Notes under the pieces: model-generated
Told to the model about the DNA's origin: nothing
Databases searched by the model: none
Seen by the model: only the letters and a program-made list of their open reading frames with translations
Position numbers and translations under genes: made by a program
Shown: in pieces, positions 12,301-22,969 of the stretch
Layout: every line of letters starts with the position of its first letter
Numbering within the stretch: position 1 is the stretch's first letter
NCBI GenBank assembly: GCA_964036665.1
Contig: OZ038529.1
Span: 124,001 to 188,000, forward strand
DNA: 64,000 nt
DNA from: Gordius sp. MW1
Lineage: Eukaryota > Nematomorpha > Gordioida > Gordea > Gordiidae
Direction of reading: 5' to 3'

Positions 12301-13349
12301 TATAGGGTAGTTTTAATATATCTGTTTAAAAATAAGTTAATAACAGACAATAATAGCTGCTTTCATATTGAAATATCATATAATATTGTAATAAATATTG
12401 TAATATTGTCATAAAATTATGGGTCAACTACCAGTGAGTATAGGTTCAAAATAAGGTAAAATTACGATTGAAAGTTTGGTAGCAATTTTATTGCACAAAG
12501 TTATATCACCAAACAATGAAGCCATATTTTGGGATTCCATTAAAAATACAGCCGCTAATTGTTCCTTGTAAATATCATTATCTTGTAAAGTCATGCCATT
12601 TTCTGTGGATATATCTTGAAATTTAGCATTGATTTGAGCAAAATAATGGTCTGTATCAAATTTATGTAAAATTGATTCAAAAATTGGCCTTAGATTTTGT
12701 TGATATTCTTCTATAAAGGAGCTTTGATATAAAATCAAAAATCTTAATTGCCAGAGATAGAAGCCCTTTCAAAATAAAGAATAATGTTCAAAATTTAATA
12801 TCTTATAAGAAAAATTATTATCAAATAATTAATTATAATATATATATTACTGGACAATCTTTTAATTGATCCTGCATGTCAATAAATACAAGTTTTGGCA
12901 GATATAATAAGTTAGTATTTTTCATATGAGAGCTATATCGACCTGGCAATATTGATTGAGACATTTTTATCTAGTAAAATATGACTCAATTAAAGAAAAT
13001 TTACTTTAATATACTGAAAAAGTTAAGAAAATATATTAACTCACCACATTCTCTATAGCATTAATGTCTTTAAAAATATTTGATACATTTAAGTCCCACC
13101 AATTTGTAATAATATAGGTATTCAATAAAAATATGGATGCTGATAATAGCTGAAAACTATTTTTTTAAACACAAAAGTACAAAATATAATTATTTTCATA
13201 ATTCAAAAAATTATAAAGTGTTTTTATCTGTATATACTTGTCAAAGTTGGCCAATGTCGTTTCAATAAATACTTTAGATCCTAAATGATCGCATTCAATA
13301 TCCTTGTTCTCAAATAAGTCTTCAATAAAATTCAAAACCTCCTGAACAT
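324..13349 (-). CDS. TTC27: TTC27 (tetratricopeptide repeat protein 27), multi-exon, C-terminus cut by window edge
   Basis: Orthologue of TTC27, a conserved cytoplasmic/nuclear TPR protein of about 840 residues whose biochemical role is poorly defined. Exons read 5' to 3' on the minus strand: 13349-13238, 13156-13045, 12970-12851, 12765-12432, 12004-11862, 9524-9339, 6533-6279, 5828-5706, 5082-4906, 3750-3484, 2100-1971, 1053-857, 407-324. All junctions keep phase and use GT donors and AG acceptors, giving about 747 residues. Family landmarks seen in order: TNWW near the N-terminus, TGAMGKRTKFQ, DDTLLEKI, NFWEDMVSCYNSLGR, SYEKAWQLSQGKSARAQRS, the TPR core EPDNFRAWNNLATVQ, NYHGAWQMWEN, KLKSKVEQLFHTLTSE and NGTVWFLYAEL. 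About 100 C-terminal residues are missing and presumably lie left of base 1; nothing convincing was found in bases 1-323. Introns carry many mobile elements. Confidence 0.94.
1351..1547. mobile_element. hAT-type MITE (TAGTGTTGTAA family), copy 1
   Basis: A 197-bp element with terminal inverted repeats. The left end begins TAGTGTTGTAAGAAGGACTG and the right end reads as its complement (CCCAGCCGTTTTCATAAAAC). It is flanked by a perfect 8-bp target duplication CGCAATGG at 1343-1350 and 1548-1555. Eight-base duplications are typical of hAT transposons. It has no coding capacity and lies in the 1054-1970 intron of TTC27. Confidence 0.85.
2436..2605. mobile_element. MITE with CATGGGCGTAGCCA termini, copy 1
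   Basis: A 170-bp element. The left end is CATGGACGTAGCCAG, the right end CTGGCTACGCCCATG. Inside the left end is a run of about ten G. Related copies lie at 22658-22821 and 57558-57727, with shorter remnants at 25594-25664 and 30921-30991. The family is non-coding. Confidence 0.8.
2945..3170 (+). repeat. Partial copy of the CACTGGTCAACAA foldback family
   Basis: About 225 bp match the left arm of the foldback at 50186-50998: a CACTGATCAACAA start, ATCGGCAAACTGTTT, a GATTTTGGCG word, then TTGCAAATTAAGCGGTAAAA. No second arm is present. Confidence 0.6.
3235..3433. mobile_element. hAT-type MITE (TAGTGTTGTAA family), copy 2
   Basis: A 199-bp non-coding element. The left end is TAGAGTTGCGAAAACGGCTG and the right end CAGCCATTTTACAACACAA. 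Flanks GTCTATAC (3227-3234) and ATCTATAC (3434-3441) match at 7 of 8 bases, supporting a hAT-type insertion. It ends only about 50 bp from the splice donor of the 3484-3750 exon of TTC27. Confidence 0.8.
7826..7981 (+). pseudogene. Relic hAT transposase C-terminal dimerisation domain (outer element)
   Basis: Translation gives YPKLSHLAFMVSCIPATSA, then SERNFSKAGRLLEE, an in-frame TGA, then RTRLRPEIINDLLFLHD. This is the conserved hAT C-terminal dimerisation motif (tyrosine/proline start, SER..S.AGR, LRPE..N). The TGA and absence of the rest of the transposase show it is dead. Nearest relative in the window is the copy at 8814-9101. Confidence 0.85.
8184..9299. mobile_element. Inner hAT transposon inserted into the outer hAT
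   Basis: Termini TAGAGGCCTGCA and TGCAGGCCTCTA form perfect inverted repeats. A perfect 8-bp target duplication GTTGCAGG (8176-8183 and 9300-9307) falls inside the outer element near its right end, so this insertion is the younger. Subterminal regions carry tandem GGGTCGGGTC-type repeats (8200-8290 and 9205-9265). A hAT transposase remnant lies inside. Length 1,116 bp, shorter than an autonomous element, so it is internally deleted. Confidence 0.92.
8484..9101 (+). pseudogene. Truncated hAT transposase (inner element)
   Basis: First part (8484-8684) reads KIATFLSPKYKALKML, matching the hAT region just before the C-terminal domain. Second part (8814-9101, another frame) reads LLEWWKINSCKYPTLSLLAR, then LAIPASSTSSERSFSTAGR and LRPEIVDAIIFIHN: an intact hAT dimerisation domain. 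Frames are separated by a break around 8685-8813. The N-terminal BED finger and most of the RNase H-like core are missing, so it cannot be autonomous. Confidence 0.88.
10004..11534. mobile_element. Large foldback (long inverted repeat) element in TTC27 intron
   Basis: Two arms of about 600 bp in inverted orientation (about 10004-10660 and 10880-11534) around a centre of about 220 bp. Outer ends are TGGGCCATTCCAGGACA and CATGGAATGGCCCA. Matching blocks include ACGTTCGGGAGCG / CGCTCCCGAACGT and TATGGTAAATAAATAATATT and its complement. Each arm carries a related peptide-like frame (10385-10585 plus and 10948-11136 minus) only because the DNA is palindromic. I see no transposase. It occupies most of the intron between the 9339-9524 and 11862-12004 exons. 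Confidence 0.85.
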
Positions 13350-13465
13350 CTGCAATCTTTATTTAATTTAATAAAATTTTGATTTACCAATCTTTTGCCA
13401 GATGGAAGGGGCATACAATTTATATAAATCCATGTTAGTAAATACAAATTTAAAAAAGACCTTAC

Positions 13466-13735
13466 GGAATTAATTGCCAACTCGTTACAATGCATACTAT
13501 GGTTTTTTCTAGCCATAAGGACGCTGACTTACACTAATGCTATATAAATCCAAATATTAAAAATAAACAAACATACCCTTATACTCCTTGGCTTCCTTTA
13601 AATATATAATTACAAGCTCCTTGTTACTATCAATAATTTGAATGAAATATTTCTTTTAACCATATGTGAACATGGATTAGTTTTTTTAGCTCATTAGCAT
13701 AAAGTGTCAAGTTATCTATTTTCCTCTGCCGAAAT
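13466..13735 (-). CDS. TTC27: Probable N-terminal exons of TTC27 (tentative)
   Basis: Upstream of the first firm TTC27 exon two short open stretches look coding. One ends at 13466 before GTAAGG and reads MARKNHSMHCNELAINS at its end. The other ends at 13577 before GTATGT and reads FIQIIDSN then YLKEAKEYK, which resembles the family's N-terminal FLQLLLEGNYE segment. A further open frame (about 13735-13640, including LTLYANELKKLIHVHIW) would join the second stretch only if one base were removed near 13645. The initiator methionine and exact junctions are not settled. Confidence 0.4.
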
Positions 13736-13739
13736 ATAG

Positions 13740-14607
13740 GTTTAGACAATGATTAGGGATAACCGTTAAGATCAATAAAATCTATAAAGACAGTGGTACC
13801 TAATATTTTGGATCGTGTATATTCGAGACGATTGTATTTTGACGAGTTTTAAGGCATAACAATTGAGTGCAAATTTATAAGTTCCTGTACAAAAAAAATT
13901 TAAAGCTTTTATTTACCTAGACATTCTATTCATGGTCTAATTAGATCAAAATTCGTTTTAAAAAGTTATTATACACTAAAAGATTTTTTTATCTATTTAT
14001 TCAAAATTAAAAAAAAAACATATAAAACCTGGTGTACTTTTTATAAACCAAATATTTCTGTTAGTCATTAATAGCAATAGAGGTAGCAGGATCTAACGCT
14101 TATATCACTCCTTCAACCCAACTTGATTATTTTGATTAAAAATCTAGGAAAAAAAATAATATTTATTTTAAGTTCTTTTACTATTTATATTATTGATAAT
14201 AAAAATATAAGCATTAAATAAATACTTTTATTATTAAATTAGCATTTGAAATTCCTTTTTCTTTCTTTAATAGCAATAAAAGTCTAACATATCCTATGAA
14301 TTTTTCAAATGTTTAATCTCCCCTTCCAGTCTAAATTTCAATAAACTTTTACATTGCAAATTCATTTACTATTCTAAGGCGGGCACACTGAAAACTTTTA
14401 AGAAGCCAAAAATTAACAGAACTTCTACTTTTACAACTAGCGTCAAAGCCTTTGATAATATTGAACTAATCTTATAACCTTACTTTAAAATTACATTATC
14501 CATTACTTTTAAATAAAATCAAAAAATATTTAAAATCATTTGTGACGCAATTCTATCATAAATTCTACAAAAAATTACATTTAAAACTTAATAATGCCTT
14601 CCTGTGG
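13740..14607. other. AT-rich intergenic DNA upstream of TTC27
   Basis: No coding region, RNA gene or clear repeat recognised. It should contain the TTC27 promoter and 5' leader, but no specific element could be identified. Confidence 0.5.
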
Positions 14608-14689
14608 TAACAGTACTGATGGTGAAACGCTTAGCACTAGCACTCTTAGCGCCTCCCCCCTAAGTATCATAGTGGCTTGGATGCGCTAT

Positions 14690-14905
14690 AAGCTATAGCG
14701 CTAGTCACATAAGGCGCTATAAGCTATCGGCACATATTAACTTGGAGGCGCTAAAGCTATAGCACATAGTCACATAAGGCGCTAGAGCTTTAGCACATAG
14801 TCACTTAAGGCACTAGAGCTTTAGCACATAGTCACATAAGGCGCTAGAGCTATAGCACATGTCACTTATGGCGCTAGAGCTATAGCGTGGCGCTAACATT
14901 GTTAT
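14690..14905. repeat. Subterminal tandem repeats, left arm of the 14.6-16.4 kb foldback
   Basis: About seven copies of a roughly 30-bp unit with core GGCGCTAGAGCTATAGCACA followed by TAGTCAC. The core AGCTATAGCT is itself palindromic. Mirrored at 16222-16412. Confidence 0.8.
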
Positions 14906-16221
14906 AAAATTATAGGTTAAATTGCATTATTATGCGCACATGTGGTTTAAACTAAGTATCCAGGTTATTTAATTGATAAGCTCAGGGCTATAAATAAGTT
15001 AAATATTTAAAAAATTTAATTTTGCACCTCCTTATAACATTGCAACTAACTTTTTTAATAATTTATTTTAACTTTGATTTTCCATTCCCTTAATCGAAGA
15101 ATCAAGTTCTAAATGTAATTTTTATTTACGCGTCCCCCCCCCCCGATTCCCTTGCAAAGATTGCACATAAAATTAACGAAATTATAAAAAGTGAAACTTG
15201 ATTTATAAGGCATTAATTTTAGCTCTCCAGCTTGCTTGAGTTATCTTAAAGGGTTTGTGGGTGTTTCCGGTGCCGTGTTTGTGCAATTGTTATTGATATA
15301 TTCTCATATTTACCAAATGCTTACTAAATTTTAAAGGTAGAATTTGAAATAATTCAAAAAATATTGTGCAATTAATAAAGTCGTTATTAACCCCATCTGC
15401 ATGACGAGCTACTCCATTTTTCACGTACAAACTTATACACATATGAGGGGGGGGGGGGGGGGTTATCATATCACATAAACAAAATTATCATAAGGGCTAA
15501 TTTCAGGTCTCATTTGACAAATTGCAATATGTTACGTAAAGGTTTGTAGGTATTTCCGATGGCGTGTGTATGCGATTTGTTAATAATATCGTCATGATAT
15601 TAATAACATAACAAACTCAGGTAATATTTTTAAAAACCTCAAAGGGCCATATTTGCCATTGTTTTTTGCCCCTATAAAAGTCTAGCAAGAAAAACAAAAA
15701 AACCCATCGAATGCCTCAGAACATTTAGCCTTAAAACTTCCGTCACTAACATTAGAACACATTATAATAACGTCTATCCGGGAAAATTAATGAGCCAGTA
15801 TTATTTGACAAAGTATTTTGAAATTAAAATATCATGCCTAGTTGTTAATAATTTTTAACATACTTATAAGTTTTATAATAGATTTACTTGGAAACTATGA
15901 CGTTTTATAGTTGAATTTTAATCCTTAGAACCATGGTAAAATGACTAAAACGCCTAAAGTATAAAAATCAAATTATTTAACGAGAAATATAGATTGAAAA
16001 ATCTTGTTTGTAGATCGATTGGAATTAGTTATTTTTTAACTTAAGATCTTTTGAATATATAAATGTATCGTCAGACCAGATTCTATTTAGTTATATGCCA
16101 GCGTCTCTCATATTAAATTTTTATCACTTATTTATAGCCCTGAGCTTATTAATTAAATAACCTGGATACTTAGTTTAAACCACATGTGCGCATAATAATG
16201 CAATTTAACCTATGAATTTTA

Positions 16222-16412
16222 TAAGAGTGTTAGCGCCACGCTATAGCTCTAGCGCCTTAAGTGACTAAGTGCTATAGTTCAAGCGCCTTATGTGACTATG
16301 TGCTATAGCTCTAGACCCTTATGTGACTATGTGCTATAGCTTTAGCGCCTTTAAGTGACTATGTGCTATAGGTTTAGCGCCTCCAAGTGACTATGTGCTA
16401 TAGCTTTGGCGC
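16222..16412. repeat. Subterminal tandem repeats, right arm of the 14.6-16.4 kb foldback
   Basis: About six inverted copies of the same unit (GTGACTATGTGCTATAGCTC then TAGCGCC), mirroring the left-arm array. Confidence 0.8.
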
Positions 16413-16449
16413 CTATCAAACGCTATTTCCCCATCACTAGTTAACAGTA

Positions 16450-18535
16450 AGGATGGTCAAAATATGTAGAAATATGGAATCCTTTAGTAGTGTCAAGTAT
16501 ATGAGTTTAAACCTACTACCCCTCCCCCCTGTGCCGACTAGCTTTAATTATTGGCCGTGAATTTTTATTGCTCGCGCGTGTAGATCTCGACCATTTTGGT
16601 GAGCTTGCATTCTTTTGTGTAGGGCAATAAAAATCCGCCATCAATAAATTAAGGCTGGTCGACGCAAAGGTGGGGTGAAGGAAAGGGGGTAGTAGGATTA
16701 AATAAAATTCATGTACATGACACTTCCCTCTTTTATAATATGGTCGGTGTCTTCATAACCCTCTCAAGAGTACGTCGTAATCCATCAGGGTGTGCTGTCC
16801 CTCTATTGCCACGTTGTCTATTGACGTTGTTCAGGGCGAGGTTGTAAGCAGTGCGGTAATTGCAGCATTCTGGGGCAGGAGGATTGAGAACTCCTGAATC
16901 CGATCTGATGCGCGCAATAGGAGATATTAGGGACGGTACGTCAAAAATCACCTTCATCCCCACGGAGGCACCAATTCTCTAATATATCCCCAACGCTTCA
17001 ACTGGACGCCTTCCTGCACTTATCTCCTGGCCTCTGCCGTAACCCGTTGCAGAACTATGTTCCTCCCAGTTCCATGGGGGCAGATATCATTAAGCTTCGC
17101 ACTTTCCTAGTTCCACGTGCACCCCTATGGCAAACGATATTGTAGTCTCTCCAACTATTTTTTTAATTCTGTTTATTTATTAATTGCTCTTGGTTAGTCG
17201 CAATGCCATTGTACATAAATTATTATGATAGTTTAATCACGAAACAAACTCGTGGCGATAAGTTTCGCAAGGCCAGTGGTATATAGGGTTTTTTACCGTA
17301 GGGGAGGGGTAAAGAGTTTGTTGAAAATTATAATAATAAAATGTAAAGAGCGGTCAGATTATGGCTTAATCTTTAATTAGCTAGTCGGTGCCTTCATCTG
17401 TTTCTAGTCATTAAAACAATTTTAAGCAGCATTAAGGATATTTTACATTACTAAATCATGCTAACTCGATTAGATGCAACATCATAAACTCTTTTGAAAA
17501 ATCAAACTTATATGCTAAATAATTTATTAGAACAATTATTATCAAGATACATAAATTTAGAGGCACATTTGGCTAAAATTATAATTTTCTTAACAACTCA
17601 AATCACATTGCTGACTCATAATTCACACACTGCCAACCAGAACTCTCAAAAAACTTTCCAAATTGAATAAATAAAAGTATTTGAATTTAGTGTTATATAA
17701 TTCTAGTATAAATTACACAGGTCCATTGACTTTGTGATTACATTCAAGAATCTGTCAAATACAATAATTAATAGAGAATTTTACGATGAACACTAATATG
17801 TTTTTAGTTTATGAGGTTAAAGGTGCAAAAAATGTTCTTTCCAACTTTTTTTGAGGCTATAAATTCATCTTTATTAATATTTATTTAATTCTATGGACCA
17901 TTGATTGATCTACACATATTTTAATTTTCCTTGCTACACATCAACTTTTAGATATATCCCTGTCCCGTTTCTCTGTACCTCCTCCTATAAAATTCCTCCC
18001 ACTATGTCTAGGAAAACAGAGTACACAGCGTTTTTGCGATGTTTACTAACACATTACACTCCTTTTAATCTCACTCCTTCTTTTCCACTCCCGCCTCTCA
18101 AAATTTTTGTTCAAAATGTTCAGTTTTTTGAGCCATTCTTAAATTTTGTATTTAGTACGTAATTTTGTAAGAAAATGCAAAATTTTTCTTATTGCTTAGA
18201 GTAACTTTGAAGCAACCAAAGCCAACACCTATTCAGCGCGTTGCAATATTTAAAGTGACTTGTAACATTTCTTCCTTAGCCTTACAATTTAGTATCAACT
18301 ATTATAAGTTGCCAGTTATTTCTTAAATTATACTTTTTTCCACCATAATTTTAGTGTGAAAACCACCCAAAACACTCCCTAAGATTTAATAAAAAGTCAA
18401 TAACATGAAGGAAATTTATCTTTTAAATTTGTTGGTTAAAAGATTATTTATGATATTGAATATGAGGGAAACAAAGGATCTATTGGTACAGGAATGAAAA
18501 TGATCAAAACACAAATGTGTTAGGTATGGCCCTTG

Positions 18536-18567
<32 letters not shown>

Positions 18568-19092
18568 ATGAAGCTTGGCAAAAATATTGAATATAATTTT
18601 ACGTTATATTTACAAGCATTTGGCGGAAGCAATCAAGCTTTTATTAGAGGCTAAATAAGTGCTATAAGAATTAAGACCCTCTCAAACTAAAAAGCTCTGA
18701 TAGTCGAATAAGTCAATTAGTCTTGATTATAAATATGTCTATATACATATATAATTGTTTAAATATATTTATTAAAATAGTTAGTAGGTAGTTTCATAAC
18801 AAATCTTTGTTAAATTTTCTTTTTGCAAAATACATTTGTTATTGGCAAAGATAAACGGCATATGAAAATAAGTGTCAGGAAAGAAACTGGCGGATATTTC
18901 TACCCTAACTAATCGAATTGAAAATTTAATTATAAAAATAATAATTCAAATTCGCACTTTGTTGCAAAGAATATTAAGAAAAAATTTTGTTTTAAGACAT
19001 CTTAGCTATTTATATTAAAAAGCTTATTATTTGTTTTAATAATTACTACAAAACTCTTATCAGCACTTTTGTAATTGAATATTTTAATTCAA
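16450..19092. other. Intergenic DNA with a GC-richer island and a poly-C tract
   Basis: The 16540-17160 part is richer in GC than its surroundings and holds an open frame at 16733-16963 (minus) with no recognised family; it may be a retroelement remnant. From 17160 the sequence is AT-rich without features, apart from about 20 consecutive C followed by an A-run at 18538-18568. Confidence 0.4.
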
Positions 19093-19333
19093 AAATTAGA
19101 ATATTGCTATGGAAGCAGATCAAGTTTAAAAGTTTCCACGAAAATAAAAAGAATAAGCCAACAATGTTTATTAAAATAGGCTATGAACTATTAAACAATC
19201 AAGAAAAAATGTTATAACATCTTATACAAAATTATTGTGTTATATGATAGCCAAACTTCACTCTAAGGTAATTATTATCAAAAGCCATATCATACTCTAT
19301 TAAATGGAGATACACATTTTATACTTATTTTAG

Positions 19334-20530
19334 GCCAACGAGTCCATAATTTTACCTTTTGAGCGCGAGGATATAATCTTAGAGGTCTTAAAATATTTAG
19401 ACCTGAATGATATACGCACATTTTCAAGAACTAATCGAAAATGGTATGAATGCGCTAAAACTTTATGTAATAGCTGGAAAACTTGGAAGAGATTTTGTAT
19501 TAATTTGAGCCCAGCGTTTAATGATTTTACGGAAATAACGGGAATCAAGAGAGAAGACATTGATATAAACCCCAAAACGGATACATGGAAAGATATATAT
19601 CGACATTTAAACGTCGGAAATCTAATCTCTAATAGGCGACCTAATTCAAATTTAATAGCTATTGAATCGACTTGTGCAGATATATCTTCCGACCACTTAG
19701 TGTTAGGACAATCAGATGGTGCAGTTATAATAGTGGCATTAGATGGCAACTCCATTAATGAGAAAGTAATCGAGGTTGCGAAACACAATGCAGAATTGAC
19801 GAGTGTCAATTTATTTATGAGAGATTCATGGACAGGTGGTTGCTCACTCAACAGCTTCAACTACGTAGTGTCTTTGTCGATGGATGGTAAGCTCAAGATG
19901 ACAACTTTGCGCTTGATCCACGAGGAAAGTAGGCAGCAAGGTTGGGAAATTACGTTACGGTACGCTGATTATGTTAATGTCATGACGACTGCCACTCATT
20001 TAGCCACGATCCGAGATGCATCGCTGTGCATTTATCAGGCACGAAAATTTAAAACTGGTGAGGATATATGTCCACTTAAAGTGGCCGAAGTTGATATCAG
20101 TCAATTGTCCATTAAAATTTCCGCCCTTAGCGACACCAATCTCTACCTTTACGGGCAAGGTGATAAGGAGCAAATAATAGAACTCTTTGAAGGTAAGGCA
20201 TCGCATTTACTCGATAGGGTCTGTGAAGAGTTAGTCCAAGGAAAGACTGATTCTTCTGCAGCGCCCATGTTACCGTTGGGCCAACATGTTATAGTTGCCA
20301 TATACAAAATCAAATACGCCCTTTGTCTTACTCCCAGCAAAGCCTACCTGTTCGGTAGCGATCAGAATGAGTTAATCGCCTGTTGCGATTACGGTCCTCG
20401 TAATAGTCTCTCGAAATCAAGTTGTTTAGGACTACACGGCAAAGGCTTGATTGATGCACAGATTTTAGGTAGAAAGTTTCGCATGGTTCTTAAGGCCAGA
20501 GAAAACTTTTTATTTTCAAAGGATTTTTAA
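19334..20530 (+). CDS. F-box protein with probable beta-propeller C-terminus (main/last exon)
   Basis: After a TATTTTAG acceptor the frame opens with an F-box near its start: LPFEREDIILEVLKYLDLND, then RTFSRTNRKWYECAKTL. It continues 398 codons to TAA at 20528-20530. F-box proteins dock to Skp1 and bring substrates to SCF ubiquitin ligases. Downstream, blocks such as DHLVLGQSDGAVIIVALD, YVVSLSMDGKLKM and HLATIRDASLCIYQA look like WD/propeller blades, inferred from pattern only. I cannot assign a named family. The start codon must lie in an upstream exon; ATG at 19109 (MEADQ followed by GTTTAA) fits by phase but has a weak donor. Confidence 0.78.
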   Translation, partial: ANESIILPFEREDIILEVLKYLDLNDIRTFSRTNRKWYECAKTLCNSWKTWKRFCINLSPAFNDFTEITGIKREDIDINPKTDTWKDIYRHLNVGNLISNRRPNSNLIAIESTCADISSDHLVLGQSDGAVIIVALDGNSINEKVIEVAKHNAELTSVNLFMRDSWTGGCSLNSFNYVVSLSMDGKLKMTTLRLIHEESRQQGWEITLRYADYVNVMTTATHLATIRDASLCIYQARKFKTGEDICPLKVAEVDISQLSIKISALSDTNLYLYGQGDKEQIIELFEGKASHLLDRVCEELVQGKTDSSAAPMLPLGQHVIVAIYKIKYALCLTPSKAYLFGSDQNELIACCDYGPRNSLSKSSCLGLHGKGLIDAQILGRKFRMVLKARENFLFSKDF

Positions 20531-21122
20531 ATTCTTATTGGTTTCCTTAACTAACATATGAGATCAAAAAGCTGCTATTACTTTATAAATCTATTAGCAA
20601 ATCATTTCATTCAAACTAGTTTTGTAATATAATTTGGATTCTATCAGTTAAAATTTTAAAATGAGGTATTTTAAGATGCAGTAATAGATTATTTAAATTT
20701 ACGATCACGAGATATGGTTATAATATTAGACAATGATTTATACTAATTTATGGATTAGTTCTAATAAAATTCAAGCTAATAAATATATTGGATATATTCC
20801 ACAAGTATCCCACTTAGTCAATTTAACCTCAACATTAGCATAATTTTCCTAGAAATAATTAAGGAAGTTGGGGTTTATAAAATATAATTGCAAATTGCAA
20901 TAAGACATATTTAGATTTTAGGTACCTTTTTAATATAATTGTCAAAATTTTGTGCTATTAAAAGTAAGACTATCATTTGACTTATATTTGACGTCAACAT
21001 ATAAAGGTTTAAACGCATTAACGTTTAATAATAATGTTAGTTATAATAAACATAAAAGGCTATTTTTTAGTCATTATTGATAATACCCTGACCATTCATC
21101 TAAATGAAATTGGTTATTATAT
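20531..21122. other. AT-rich 3' flank of the F-box gene
   Basis: Contains candidate polyadenylation signals (for example AATAAA within 20764-20770) but no gene or recognisable repeat. Confidence 0.4.
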
Positions 21123-21452
21123 TTGATAGGTAACGTGTTTGTTATGGTGTCCGCGGGACCTGGCAAGTGTACCAATATAATCGTGCTAAATTTTGAAGAG
21201 TATGAAAAGCTTCCCCATCAAATAGGAGCTGTTCATAGGACAATTATAGCTGATCCTAAATTGATAACCAACAAAAACAAGTCTGATAATAGCATTCAAC
21301 AATGTACTTCCTCACATGGTCAATTTTGGCTATTTAATGTAAATCAATATCCTTGGTGCTATAACAGCATCAAAATTATATATTGTCTTAATATGGTGAA
21401 CATTATCTTGTCATTTCGTGAGAGATCCTATGTAATTACCTTTAACAATTAA
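21123..21452 (+). other. Unrecognised open frame, partly duplicated downstream
   Basis: A 109-codon frame (MIGNVFVMVSAGPGKCTN..., later FEEYEKLPHQIGAVHRTII). No family recognised. It is preceded by TTGATAG and could be an exon. About 120 bp of it (from AATAGGAGCTGTTCATAG) recur diverged and broken at about 22970-23090. That may be an exon duplication or an unknown repeat. Whether it is transcribed cannot be told from sequence. Confidence 0.25.
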
Positions 21453-21639
21453 TGACCCTTTGTGAAATAAAAGTCACAAATGTATGATTATCAATCTAGT
21501 TTTTAGATGCTATTTTAAAATTTCACGCTTATTATTTTAATTTAAAACCAGCATTGCGGGGCGGTAAGGCTATCTACTTTTTAATTTTTATATTCGCTCA
21601 TACACTGCGGCTTTAAGACAAGTTATGTAATTGTCAACG

Positions 21640-21915
21640 TTAGGGTGCGTCTTAATACGCGATTTTGAATCTAGATTAAAAAAGCGAATGCATGTTTAAA
21701 CATTGCCGCGTCTTAAAACGAGCGTCGCGTCATTTTTGTTCTGTTTTTGTGTTTTTGCTCACAAAACAAATATTTATCCTTTAATTACGCTTATTAATTC
21801 ATATTCATATGGTAACTAAACTAAAATTGTTAATTTCGCGACATGTATATTGCATATTTAGACAAACAAAAATATAGCGCTTTGAAGTTGAATCCTATAT
21901 TAAGACGGGCCCTTA
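21640..21915. mobile_element. MITE of about 275 bp (TTAGGGTGCGTC family), copy 1
   Basis: Ends TTAGGGTGCGTCTTAATACG and TATTAAGACGGGCCCTTA are inverted repeats. Shares an internal block (GCGTCATTTTTGTTCTG, CCTTTAATTACGCTTATTAA, GACAAACAAAAATATAGCGC) with the inverted copy at 57971-58233. No coding capacity. Confidence 0.75.
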
Positions 21916-22657
21916 GAGATTTTTGTTGTTGTGTTTCGTAATATACATTATTCAATATCACATTTTTACTTGACACTTCATTTAATTTGTTAAATTTTAT
22001 TGAAACGAAAGTTTTTTTCTCGTGTTGCTATTACATATATGTATTTCAAGTAATTGTTCCGATATAGAAATTTTTATGGTTGAGATCTTGGCCCCTCGTT
22101 GCTTTAGTTGTAATAGAATGAGGCACGTCAAAGCAAATTATGGTTAATAGACAGTTCTTCAGTGGTTAATATAATAAAGTTAATTAAAGTAATTCATGAC
22201 TTTGGAATCCGGGCCATGCAGGAATATGTCATTAATCAGAATCCACTTAACATCAATTGTCACGTTAGTTGGCACGGGTAGCAACGCTGATATTTTTTTT
22301 ATTAAACATTTTAATTCGTCGCAAACTTCGTAGGTTAATTTATATATTAATGAAAAAATTAAACAACTATAGCGTAGTCACTAACAACTTAACTAAGGTC
22401 CACTTATAGGTAGTACGTACTTTATAGATTAATTCTAGAAATCTGTAAAAATAGAAAGAGCGAGTAAGAAATTTAAACTTAATAATTGTAACCAGATCTC
22501 CTCAAAAAAACTGTTGTTGCCTCTTCGTTTTTTATAAAAATGTAGCGCGATTTTTTAGTCGCTTCTATATGTTTCTTTTACAATCGTGTTACTAATTTCA
22601 TAAATTCCGGGTTTGGGGAAATTAGAATTCTGTCATAAAAATACAATCATCCATATA

Positions 22658-22821
22658 CATGGGCCTAGCCATGGGTTCAAGGGAAGGGCCGCTGCCCTCC
22701 TCAAAATTCAAAGTATTTTAAATATTTAATATAATTATGGCCAAAATATCAAAAAATAACCTTTTACCCCTCCCTAAATCATTATTGCCCCCTTCTAAAT
22801 CCAATCCTGGCTACGCCCATG
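22658..22821. mobile_element. MITE with CATGGGCGTAGCCA termini, copy 2
   Basis: A 164-bp copy. The left terminus CATGGGCCTAGCCATGG and right terminus CTGGCTACGCCCATG form the inverted repeat; inner GGGCCGCTGCCC and CCCTCCCTAAATCATTATTG blocks match the other copies. Confidence 0.8.
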
Positions 22822-22969
22822 CCTATATACGAAGCTACAGGACTTGGTTTTGTCTACACCTCTATAAGGGTTAGGTTTTTATAATCAAATTTAAAGTCCG
22901 GGAATAATCAAATTTAACCGCTCCATGCTGCCAATTCAAAATTTTAATAGATTTAAAAGAAAAAAAATA

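Larger units (their letters stand above)
14616..16441. mobile_element. 1.8 kb hAT-type foldback with perfect 8-bp target duplication
   Basis: Flanked by a perfect 8-bp target duplication TAACAGTA (14608-14615 and 16442-16449). Ends read CTGATGGTGAAACGC and, inverted, CCCATCACTAG. The arms (about 14616-15010 and 16110-16441) are inverted copies: each has a block of tandem GCGCTAGAGCTATAGCACAT units and then a unique block (TTATGCGCACATGTGGTTTA and its complement). The middle is AT-rich, includes a run of about 18 G near 15450, and has no transposase. It is probably a non-autonomous hAT derivative. Confidence 0.85.

Noticed and set aside
14690..16412. Regularly spaced short repeats suggesting a CRISPR-like array
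   Set aside because: The repeats are contiguous tandem units inside the arms of a foldback transposon in an animal genome; there are no spacers and no cas genes.
16733..16963. Minus-strand 76-codon frame in a GC-richer island
   Set aside because: No family recognised and no splice context; kept only as a possible retroelement remnant.
19330..19860. Minus-strand open frame of 176 codons opposite the F-box exon
   Set aside because: The plus strand encodes a recognisable F-box with a splice acceptor; the opposite frame has no domain.
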